Of a DNA stretch of 8,316 bases, positions 1-5,838 are shown in pieces. The DNA is from Clostridiales bacterium (GTDB lineage: Bacteria; Bacillota; Clostridia; Oscillospirales; QAMX01). Numbering within the stretch: the first letter of the stretch is position 1; every line of letters begins with the position of its first letter. The stretch is taken from assembly GCA_012514045.1 (NCBI GenBank), contig JAAZBA010000113.1:1-8316 (forward strand), read 5' to 3'. The translations under genes and the position numbers were made by a program. The notes beneath the pieces were generated by a model. The model did no database searches, had not been told where the DNA came from, and saw nothing but the letters and a program-made list of their open reading frames with translations.

Positions 1-108
1 CACTCGCTTTTTGTTGCAACCTGTTTGTCAGCCGTTAAGTTAGTTTGTTGTTATTACTTCCTTATCGGCTTTCGCCCTTACCGCCGTTCTCGTTTATAGC
101 TGTTGAGT
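1..108. other. Unassigned sequence downstream of ispF
   Basis: This stretch follows the ispF stop on the minus strand. I see no convincing gene, tRNA or intrinsic terminator in it. On the plus strand one frame is open from the window edge to a TAG at 97-99 (about 32 codons), but it has no start, ribosome binding site or recognisable motif. A short CGGC/GCCG pairing (66-69 with 83-86) has no T-run after it on the minus strand, so it does not look like an ispF terminator. The minus-strand operon may continue beyond the left edge. Confidence 0.4.
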
Positions 109-585
109 TTATTTCCTTTTCACCAGTGCCACCGCATGAGCGCTGATGCCGATGCCCTCTCCGGTAAAGCCCATGCGCTCCTCTGTGGTAGCTTTAACGC
201 TGACCTTGTCTGTATCGAGAGAAAGAGCGTTTGTGATATTTTCTCTCATTTCTTCTATATATCCCGAAAGTCTCGGACGCTGGGCAATTATGGTGGAGTC
301 GATATTAGACACGGTAAAACCCTGCTCCGCAAGCAGAGCGCCGACTCTGCGAAGAAGCTCAAGGCTTGAAATGCCTCTGTAACTTTCATCCGATGGGGGA
401 AAATGCATCCCGATATCTCCCAGTGCGCAGGCTCCCAAAAGAGCGTCTATGATGGCGTGCGTAAGCACATCTGCGTCGCTGTGGCCGTCAAGCCCCTTTT
501 CCCAGGGGATATCAACCCCGCCGAGGATAAGCTTTCTGCCCTCAGTAAGCCTGTGTGCGTCATATCCGTGACCTATTCGCAGCAT
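109..585 (-). CDS. ispF: 2-C-methyl-D-erythritol 2,4-cyclodiphosphate synthase (IspF)
   Basis: This 158-residue protein has the usual family length. IspF is a cytosolic trimer that cyclises CDP-methylerythritol 2-phosphate to methylerythritol 2,4-cyclodiphosphate with release of CMP, the fifth step of the MEP isoprenoid pathway. The N-terminal GHGYDAHR motif (5-12) supplies zinc ligands Asp9 and His11, and His43 in LTHAI is the third. The DGHSDADV segment (33-40) and the C-terminal KATTEERMGFTGEG block (131-144), which lines the cytidine site, are intact. The ATG at 585 is well supported: GGAGG lies 7 nt upstream, inside the end of ispD. The gene overlaps ispD by 13 bp, which suggests translational coupling. 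Family assignment is secure. Confidence 0.97.
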   Translation of the reverse strand: MLRIGHGYDAHRLTEGRKLILGGVDIPWEKGLDGHSDADVLTHAIIDALLGACALGDIGMHFPPSDESYRGISSLELLRRVGALLAEQGFTVSNIDSTIIAQRPRLSGYIEEMRENITNALSLDTDKVSVKATTEERMGFTGEGIGISAHAVALVKRK

Positions 586-1313
586 TTTTCTTCCTCCGCA
601 AGAAACGCCTCGGCTATTAAGAGATCCTCCGGCGTTGTCAGCTTTATGTTTCTGTAGTCTCCTCTAGATATATGCACCCGGAACTCCAGCGCCTCCACGG
701 CAGAAGCGTCGTCGGTGACGGGAAGGTTTTTCTTAATAGCGTTCGCAAGAGCGCATTTAATAAGACTTTTTTCAAATACCTGAGGGGTCTGAGCAAGATA
801 AAATCTGGAGCGGTCTGGAGTGTTTACCGCTTTATCCCCTGCTGCCTCCTTTAGTGTGTCCTTGACCGGTACACATGGCACGGCGCAGGAGAAAAGAGAG
901 CCCATGTCCACCGCGTTTTTAATGACCAGGTCTGACACAAGAGGTCTGGCTCCGTCATGAACGGCAATTATCTCCGCCTCCCGAGATGCTTCCATAACTC
1001 CGTTATAAACAGTAACAAGCCGGCTGTCACCGCCGGCTATAACCTTTGTAAGCTTTGATATTTTGTATTCCGCAAGAAGAGAGACTGTTTCTTCAATAGC
1101 CTCCGGTCTTACCGCTACAATGATCTCATGTATAACGGAGCACGCTTCAAGGCGCTGCAAAGTACGAACCAACACAGGTATTCCTCGAAGCTTATACATT
1201 AGCTTGTCGGCGCCCATGCGGGAGGAACTTCCCCCCGCGGCAACAACCGCTGTGCAGAACGGACGATTAGCTTCGTTTCTGTTTCTTATTGCCGCTGAAA
1301 TTTTCTTTAGCAT
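573..1313 (-). CDS. ispD: 2-C-methyl-D-erythritol 4-phosphate cytidylyltransferase (IspD)
   Basis: IspD transfers CMP from CTP to methylerythritol 4-phosphate, making CDP-methylerythritol in the MEP pathway. From the ATG at 1313 the product is 246 residues. It has the nucleotide-binding VVAAGGSSSRMGADK loop (23-37), GGDSR (94-98), HDGARPL (119-125), TPQVF (176-180), VTDDAS (199-204) and the C-terminal GDYRNIKLTTPEDL block (218-231). About 22 charged residues precede the catalytic fold, longer than E. coli IspD. The ATG at 1313 has AAAGGA 12 nt upstream, a rather long spacing. An in-frame TTG at 1334 would add 7 residues but has a weaker site, so I prefer the ATG. The gene follows carD by 39 bp and overlaps ispF by 13 bp. 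Confidence 0.95.
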   Translation of the reverse strand: MLKKISAAIRNRNEANRPFCTAVVAAGGSSSRMGADKLMYKLRGIPVLVRTLQRLEACSVIHEIIVAVRPEAIEETVSLLAEYKISKLTKVIAGGDSRLVTVYNGVMEASREAEIIAVHDGARPLVSDLVIKNAVDMGSLFSCAVPCVPVKDTLKEAAGDKAVNTPDRSRFYLAQTPQVFEKSLIKCALANAIKKNLPVTDDASAVEALEFRVHISRGDYRNIKLTTPEDLLIAEAFLAEEEKCCE

Positions 1314-1352
1314 CCTATAATATTTTCCTTTCAAGGATTTCTCGCGCGAAAA

Positions 1353-1832
1353 TTAACAGATGCAATCCGCCAGTTTTTCCTCTATCTGCTCAAAGGTCTG
1401 CCCTAGAGCAACAGAAAGCTCGGATATGAGAATTTGCTTAGCTGTGGCCATCATACGCCGCTCCCAGGCTGAAAGCCCCTTCTCGTTTTCCCTGACCATA
1501 AGGGAACGAAGCACCTCGGCTATGTCCGAAGGCTCTCCGCTTTTAAGTTTCAGCATATTGCTACGGTAGCGTCGGTTCCAGTTTTCCTCGCTGAGAGGTT
1601 CCTCCTGGGAAAAGGAGGAAATGAGTTCCAAAGCCTGATCCTCTTCCATTACTTCTCTCACCCCGATAACCTGGGCGGTGTCCACGGGAATCATAACCTT
1701 TATATTTTCGGTAGGCGAAATAAAGACATAATATAATCGTGAGATACCGTCGATGCTCTCTGTGGTGATTTCCTTTATTGTGCCTGCTCCGTGGAGTGGA
1801 TGCACCACGGTGTCTCCCGGCTTGTAAAGCAT
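1353..1832 (-). CDS. carD: CarD family transcriptional regulator
   Basis: This 159-residue protein matches the CarD/CdnL family in length and layout. The N-terminal RNA-polymerase-interacting domain (about 1-60) starts with YKPGDTVVHPLHGAGTI. A helical C-terminal domain follows, with NWNRRYRSNMLKLKSGE (84-100), AEVLRSL (105-111), RENEKGLSAWERRM (114-127) and AKQILISEL (131-139). Trp85 falls where the DNA-minor-groove tryptophan of mycobacterial CarD sits. Family members bind the RNA polymerase beta subunit and alter open-complex stability at housekeeping promoters. I chose the ATG at 1832 because GGTGAG lies just upstream and it starts directly at the conserved domain. ATG 1853 (7 residues longer) and GTG 1841 lack a good site. 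It is the first gene of the carD-ispD-ispF unit, an order also known in Mycobacterium. Confidence 0.93.
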   Translation of the reverse strand: MLYKPGDTVVHPLHGAGTIKEITTESIDGISRLYYVFISPTENIKVMIPVDTAQVIGVREVMEEDQALELISSFSQEEPLSEENWNRRYRSNMLKLKSGEPSDIAEVLRSLMVRENEKGLSAWERRMMATAKQILISELSVALGQTFEQIEEKLADCIC

Positions 1833-1905
1833 GTTTCTCACCAAACCATTCATTTTGATGCGCAAAAACGCACGTATTACACTGCAATTACCTTTGTTAA
1901 CTATA

Positions 1906-1934
1906 ATTATACCATAAATTCGGAACGAATTCAA
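1906..1934 (-). promoter_or_regulatory. Promoter of carD-ispD-ispF
   Basis: Read on the minus strand, TTGAAT (1934-1929) is separated by exactly 17 bp from TATAAT (1911-1906), which is preceded by TGG, an extended -10. The predicted start is near 1899, leaving a leader of about 65 nt before the carD ATG at 1832. An A-tract on this strand (roughly 1936-1952) lies immediately upstream of the -35, where an UP element would sit. This is a strong sigma-A-type promoter by inspection only. Confidence 0.85.
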
Positions 1935-2043
1935 GACTTTTTTCTTTTTTTTGCCCTTATGGGTGAGCTTGTACAAAATGAAGCAATCAAAAACAGCATT
2001 ATACACAAAAACCTGAAATGACAGCTCTTTAAATTTAAAATTG

Positions 2044-2072
2044 TTGCATTTGTACAATCGATATGGTATAAT
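2044..2072 (+). promoter_or_regulatory. Promoter of the nhaC-type gene
   Basis: TTGCAT (2044-2049), a 17-bp spacer, then TATAAT (2067-2072) with an extended TGG just upstream. The start is predicted near 2079, giving a leader of about 30 nt. The spacer contains the palindrome TTGTACAA (2050-2057), a position where a bound repressor would block RNA polymerase. The A/T block at 2028-2039 fits an UP element. Confidence 0.82.
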
Positions 2073-2108
2073 CCAAAACATAATAAAAAGAAAAGGAGAT
2101 ATAGAAAC

Positions 2109-3629
2109 ATGGATTTTGGCTGGCTTTCCATTTTGCCGCCCTTGATTGCCATTGTGCTGGCGCTTCTGACCAAGGAAGTTATCTCATCGCTTCTCATAGG
2201 TGTCCTCTCCGGCGTGCTCATATATTCCGGAGGAAACGTCATAGACGCCGTCGAGAGCATGTTCACCATAATGGGTGACGCGCTGGGAGGAAACATCTTT
2301 ATAATTCTGTTCCTGTCGATTCTCGGAGCCCTTGTCATGGTCATCAGAGAAGCCGGCGGAAGCAACGCCTACGGTGAGTGGGCATCTAAAAAGATAAAGA
2401 CGCGCTCCGGCGCCATGGCTGCCACAGGAGTTCTGGGCTGCCTGATTTTCGTCGACGACTACTTCAATTGCCTCACGGTAGGCTCCGTAATGCGCCCCGT
2501 AACCGATAAGTTCCGCATCTCCCGAGAAAAGCTGAGCTACCTTATCGACGCGACCGCGGCGCCTATATGTATCATCGCCCCCATTTCCAGCTGGGCTGTA
2601 TCTGTCGGCTCCACAATTGAAGAAGCGGGCATGGCAGACGGTTTTGGTACTTTTATAAGAACAATTCCCTACAATTTCTACGCTATTCTTACAATAATAA
2701 TGGTGTTCTTCATCTGCTTTGCAAAATTCGATTTCGGCAGTATGAAGAAGTATGAGGACAAAGCCATTGCCGAAGGAGTACCCGAGGCTGCAAAGGAGGA
2801 TACGGAGACAAGCAAAGGTGCTAAGGGCAAAGTCTATGACCTTGTTGTCCCGATAGTATCCCTTATCGTTATAACAATTATCGCTATGCTCTACACCGGC
2901 GGATTATTTACCGGAGGCGCCTCCAACATCATTGAGGCTTTCGGCAACACCGATGCCAACACATCACTCGTATGGGGCGGTTTCGCGTCCCTCATAATCG
3001 CCTTTGTCATGTTTGTGCCGAGAAGGATTCTGAGCTTTAAAGAGTTTATGGAGTGCATCACCAAGGGCGTTGCTTCCATGGTTCCCGCCATAATCATTCT
3101 TACCTTTGCCTGGACAATCTCCGGGGTCTGTGGCGATGGGTTCCTCGATACAGGCGGTTTTGTAGCCGGTCTTGTTGAGAAGAGTAATATCCCCGTGGCG
3201 CTGCTCCCGGCTATTATCTTCGTTGTAGCCGCAGTTTTAGCCTTTGCTACAGGCACCTCCTGGGGCACCTTCGGTATCCTTATCCCCATCGTGCTCGGCA
3301 TAAGCGCAAAGGTTGGCGGCATATCCACTAATCTTCAGACAATCCTCATAAGCGCTACACTTGCCGGCGCTGTTTACGGTGATCATGTCTCACCCATATC
3401 CGATACAACAATCCTGTCATCTACAGGCGCGGGCTGCAACCACATAAACCACGTATCCACCCAGCTCCCCTACGCTACGCTGGTTATGATCTGCTGCTTT
3501 ATTGCCTATATCGTGGCGGGCTTTGTGCAGAACGTGTATATATCCCTGCTGTTTGCGGTGGTACTCCTCTTAGCCGCTCTGTACCTTGTAAAGTTCTTTG
3601 TCGACAAGAAACAACCGAAAAAGACGTAA
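2109..3629 (+). CDS. nhaC: NhaC family Na+/H+ antiporter
   Basis: This 506-residue polytopic inner-membrane protein belongs to the NhaC branch of the ion transporter superfamily. Such proteins exchange cytoplasmic Na+ (in some members coupled to organic acids) for protons. It has two membrane halves (about 1-205 and 243-498) joined by a charged loop (about 206-242) with an Ala/Glu/Lys-rich stretch. Family signatures are FVDDYFN (114-120) in the first half, with paired aspartates in a hydrophobic segment, and TGTSWGTFGI (381-390) plus GDHVSPISDTTILSSTGAG (424-442) in the second. AAGGAG at 2093-2098 precedes the ATG by 10 nt. It is transcribed alone from its own promoter and closed by a strong terminator. 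Family is secure; ion and substrate specificity cannot be read from sequence, and the symbol denotes the family. Confidence 0.9.
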   Translation: MDFGWLSILPPLIAIVLALLTKEVISSLLIGVLSGVLIYSGGNVIDAVESMFTIMGDALGGNIFIILFLSILGALVMVIREAGGSNAYGEWASKKIKTRSGAMAATGVLGCLIFVDDYFNCLTVGSVMRPVTDKFRISREKLSYLIDATAAPICIIAPISSWAVSVGSTIEEAGMADGFGTFIRTIPYNFYAILTIIMVFFICFAKFDFGSMKKYEDKAIAEGVPEAAKEDTETSKGAKGKVYDLVVPIVSLIVITIIAMLYTGGLFTGGASNIIEAFGNTDANTSLVWGGFASLIIAFVMFVPRRILSFKEFMECITKGVASMVPAIIILTFAWTISGVCGDGFLDTGGFVAGLVEKSNIPVALLPAIIFVVAAVLAFATGTSWGTFGILIPIVLGISAKVGGISTNLQTILISATLAGAVYGDHVSPISDTTILSSTGAGCNHINHVSTQLPYATLVMICCFIAYIVAGFVQNVYISLLFAVVLLLAALYLVKFFVDKKQPKKT

Positions 3630-3658
3630 ATAAGACACTTAACGTGAAGTAAAGAACA

Positions 3659-3690
3659 GCGTGACCTAAAAAAAGGTCACGCCGTTTTTT
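3659..3690 (+). terminator. Intrinsic terminator of the nhaC-type gene
   Basis: A perfect 9-bp stem, GCGTGACCT (3659-3667) with AGGTCACGC (3674-3682), encloses a loop of six A residues. Two bases later comes a run of six T (3685-3690). It begins 30 nt after the stop codon at 3627-3629. The other strand has no T-run, so termination is one-directional. Confidence 0.95.
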
Positions 3691-3747
3691 GATTTTATGT
3701 TCATTCTCTACTTCGGTTTTGGTTAAGTAACACTTTTTCCCATTTCC

Positions 3748-3759
3748 TGTCAATTGACA
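3748..3759. promoter_or_regulatory. Candidate operator palindrome overlapping the operon -35
   Basis: TGTCAATTGACA is a perfect 12-bp inverted repeat whose right half is the consensus -35 hexamer TTGACA (3754-3759). A dimeric regulator bound here would occlude RNA polymerase. No regulator gene lies next to it in this window, so the role is inferred from position and symmetry. Part of the symmetry is trivially supplied by the -35 itself. Confidence 0.4.
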
Positions 3760-3782
3760 TTACATAACGGCAGTGGTATAAT
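3754..3782 (+). promoter_or_regulatory. Promoter of the four-gene oxidoreductase operon
   Basis: Consensus TTGACA (3754-3759), a 17-bp spacer, and consensus TATAAT (3777-3782) preceded by TGG (3774-3776). The predicted start is near 3789, giving a very short leader of about 20 nt that consists mostly of the ribosome binding site. A promoter this close to consensus usually needs a repressor if the genes are not constitutive. Confidence 0.9.
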
Positions 3783-3808
3783 CAGTACGGTATAGGGGGT
3801 GAATAAAT

Positions 3809-4810
3809 GTGAATAAGCAGATTATTTTTACGAAAATCAACACAGCGGAGCTGTTGGAAGCACCTACGCAACCTCTCGGTCCTCGTGATGTACGGGTGAA
3901 AACAGCGTACAGTACCATAAGCTGCGGCACCGAGAGAGCAAACCTTACGGGAAACGACAGCGTAAGCCACGTGGAGCCTGCGAAGGAAGCGGTATTTCCC
4001 CGTTCCGGCGGTTACAGCTCCTCCGGCACCGTAACGGAATGCGGAAGCGATGTTAAAAATACTAAGATTGGCGACAGAGTAGCCATGTTCTGGAGCAAGC
4101 ATATGACATACAACGTCATCAGCGAAGACGGAATTGTAAAAATCGGTGACAGTATATCGTTCTCTGATGCCGCTATATGCCACATAGCCTGTTTCCCCCT
4201 GGCAGCCGTAAGAAAGACAAAGCTTGAAATCGGGGAGAGTATGCTCATAATGGGCTTGGGTACCCTTGGACTGCTGGCGGTGAAGCTTGCGAGAGCCGCG
4301 GGCGCCGTGCCTATTGTCGCCTGTGACCTTGTTCCTGAAAGGAGAGCCAAGGCACTTCGCTTCGGAGCCGATTTTGTGTTTGATCCCCTTGAGCCAGGCT
4401 TTGCCGAAAAAGTAATAGCAGCGACCGGTGGAGGCGCTAAAACCGCCATTGAAGTTACGGGAATTGGCGCGGGGCTTGACGAAACGCTTGATTGTATGGC
4501 AAGATTCGGCAGGGTGGCGCTTTTGGGCTGCACAAGAAGCTCCGACTTCACCATTGACTACTACAGAAAGGTTCACGGCCCCGGCATCACTCTCATCGGA
4601 GCCCACACTATGGCAAGACCTAAAAATGAGTCATACTCCGGATATTTCACGACAAGGGACGATATGATAATCCTTTTGAATCTTCTGGAATCGGGAAGAC
4701 TTACATTTGAAACAGACGAAACACACGCTCCGGAGGAATGCGGCGAGGTTTACACCCGTCTCGCGTTCGACAAAAATTTTCCTCCGTTTGTGCAGTTTAA
4801 ATGGGAATAG
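3809..4810 (+). CDS. MDR-superfamily dehydrogenase, probably zinc-independent
   Basis: This 333-residue protein has the medium-chain dehydrogenase fold: a GroES-like N-terminal domain, then a Rossmann domain with GLGTLG (149-154) and the acidic Asp173 at the end of the second strand (VACD), suggesting NAD(H). The catalytic-zinc cysteine region survives as SCGTER (38-43), but the usual GHE zinc motif is replaced by SGGYSSSG (66-73), and the four-cysteine structural zinc loop is absent. It resembles the BchC-like or threonine-dehydrogenase-like MDR proteins often found beside Gfo/Idh/MocA genes, as here. The start is GTG at 3809, with GGGGGTGA at 3795-3802. An ATG two bases upstream is followed at once by TGA, so it cannot encode the protein. 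The stop is 11 bp before the next gene. Substrate unknown. Confidence 0.85.
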   Translation: MNKQIIFTKINTAELLEAPTQPLGPRDVRVKTAYSTISCGTERANLTGNDSVSHVEPAKEAVFPRSGGYSSSGTVTECGSDVKNTKIGDRVAMFWSKHMTYNVISEDGIVKIGDSISFSDAAICHIACFPLAAVRKTKLEIGESMLIMGLGTLGLLAVKLARAAGAVPIVACDLVPERRAKALRFGADFVFDPLEPGFAEKVIAATGGGAKTAIEVTGIGAGLDETLDCMARFGRVALLGCTRSSDFTIDYYRKVHGPGITLIGAHTMARPKNESYSGYFTTRDDMIILLNLLESGRLTFETDETHAPEECGEVYTRLAFDKNFPPFVQFKWE

Positions 4811-4821
4811 GGAGATGAATT

Positions 4822-5826
4822 ATGCGCAGAGTTAAAATCGCCGCAATCGGCACCGAACACGATCACGCAAGCCCCGTTATATACAGCCTAAAGAAACTGA
4901 CCGATGTTTTTGAACTGGTAGGATATTGTAACCCGGAAAAGCTAAACGAAAACGAAAAGAGCCAGTCCAAATTTTATGAAAGCATCCATAAGCTTACGCT
5001 TGATGAAATCTGGAGCATCCCGGATATTGAAGCAGTAGCGGTGGAGACAAACGAGAAGAGCCTGTCAAGATATGCCCTTGAGGCAGTCAAGAGGGGTTTT
5101 CATGTTCATATGGATAAGCCCGGAGGAGAGAGCCTTGAGGAGTTTACGGAGCTTATCGATACAGTAAAGAAAAACAACCTTGTGTTCCATACCGGCTATA
5201 TGTACCGCTATAATCCCGCCGTCATCCGCGCTCTTGAGATAGCTAAAAACGGGGCGCTGGGGGAAATCTATTCAGTGGAGACTCATATGAACTGCGAGCA
5301 CACCCTTGAGAAGCGGCAATGGCTCAAGCAGTACAAGGGAGGAATGATGTTCTTCCTCGGATGCCATCTTATCGACCTTATATATATGTTCATGGGACAG
5401 CCTGAGGAGGTTATCCCACTAAACACTTCCACCGGCTATGAGGGAGTCGACAGCGAAGATTTCGGCATGGCGGTGCTGAAATACAAAAACGGAGTGTCCT
5501 TCGCAAAAACCTGCGATGTGGAGGCGGGAGGTTTCCTGCGCCGTCAGCTGGTAGTATGCGGCACAAAAGGTACACTTGAGATAAATCCCATCGAAAATAT
5601 CTCTCCGAAAGATGAGGGAAGAAACCTTATCGTGTCTCTCCGGGAAACCTACGCCGATGGACGGTGGACAAACCCGGGAACGATTACAGATTACCCGGAA
5701 TTCGACCGCTACGACAACATGATGAAGAGTTTTGCCTCCATGGTAAGAGGAGAAAAGAAAAACCCCTACACGCCGGATTATGAGCTTGAGACATATAAAC
5801 TGGTGCTGAAAGCCTGCGGATATTAA
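4822..5826 (+). CDS. Gfo/Idh/MocA family oxidoreductase
   Basis: This 334-residue protein has the usual two-domain length. An N-terminal Rossmann domain (about 1-122) carries HMDKPGG (96-102), equivalent to the family EKP motif with catalytic Lys99. A C-terminal sheet domain contains GGMMFFLGCHLIDL (173-186), where His182 and Asp185 match the conserved catalytic pair. Family members oxidise or reduce hydroxyl groups of sugars, cyclitols or related compounds with NAD(P). The N-terminal loop reads AIGTEHDHA (8-16) rather than the classic GxGxxG, so cofactor binding may differ. A GGGAGATGA site overlaps the preceding stop, and the ATG at 4822 lies 11 bp after that gene. The next gene starts 12 bp downstream. 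Family is secure; substrate is not known. Confidence 0.9.
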   Translation: MRRVKIAAIGTEHDHASPVIYSLKKLTDVFELVGYCNPEKLNENEKSQSKFYESIHKLTLDEIWSIPDIEAVAVETNEKSLSRYALEAVKRGFHVHMDKPGGESLEEFTELIDTVKKNNLVFHTGYMYRYNPAVIRALEIAKNGALGEIYSVETHMNCEHTLEKRQWLKQYKGGMMFFLGCHLIDLIYMFMGQPEEVIPLNTSTGYEGVDSEDFGMAVLKYKNGVSFAKTCDVEAGGFLRRQLVVCGTKGTLEINPIENISPKDEGRNLIVSLRETYADGRWTNPGTITDYPEFDRYDNMMKSFASMVRGEKKNPYTPDYELETYKLVLKACGY

Positions 5827-5838
5827 GAGAGGTTATAA

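Larger units (their letters stand above)
1833..2108. other. Divergent control region between carD and nhaC
   Basis: This 276-bp spacer contains no gene. It holds two divergent sigma-A-type promoters, a pyrimidine tract on the plus strand (1938-1952), and two copies of the 8-bp palindrome TTGTACAA (1969-1976 and 2050-2057). A 12-bp A/T palindrome, TTTAAATTTAAA (2028-2039), lies just upstream of the nhaC -35 and could act as an UP element. Apparent reading frames crossing the spacer lack ribosome binding sites and protein features. Confidence 0.7.

Noticed and set aside
66..86. CGGC/GCCG pairing as an ispF terminator
   Set aside because: Only 4 bp with a large loop and no T-run on the minus strand.
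1..99. Open plus-strand frame at the left edge, possible gene end
   Set aside because: About 32 codons ending at TAG 97-99 with no recognisable motif; too short and chance-like to call.
1833..2081. N-terminal extension of the CarD frame to 2081
   Set aside because: The extra 83 residues run through the promoter and spacer, are K- and F-rich without family similarity, and lie upstream of the predicted transcription start near 1899. The GGTGAG site points to ATG 1832.
3725..3753. Leftward promoter using the mirror -35 of the palindrome
   Set aside because: The expected -10 position reads TTACTT on the minus strand, a poor match, and it would face the nhaC terminator with no gene to serve.
3782..4606. 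Long minus-strand frame opposite the first dehydrogenase
   Set aside because: It mirrors a clear MDR gene, has a composition typical of an antisense shadow, and has no family motif.
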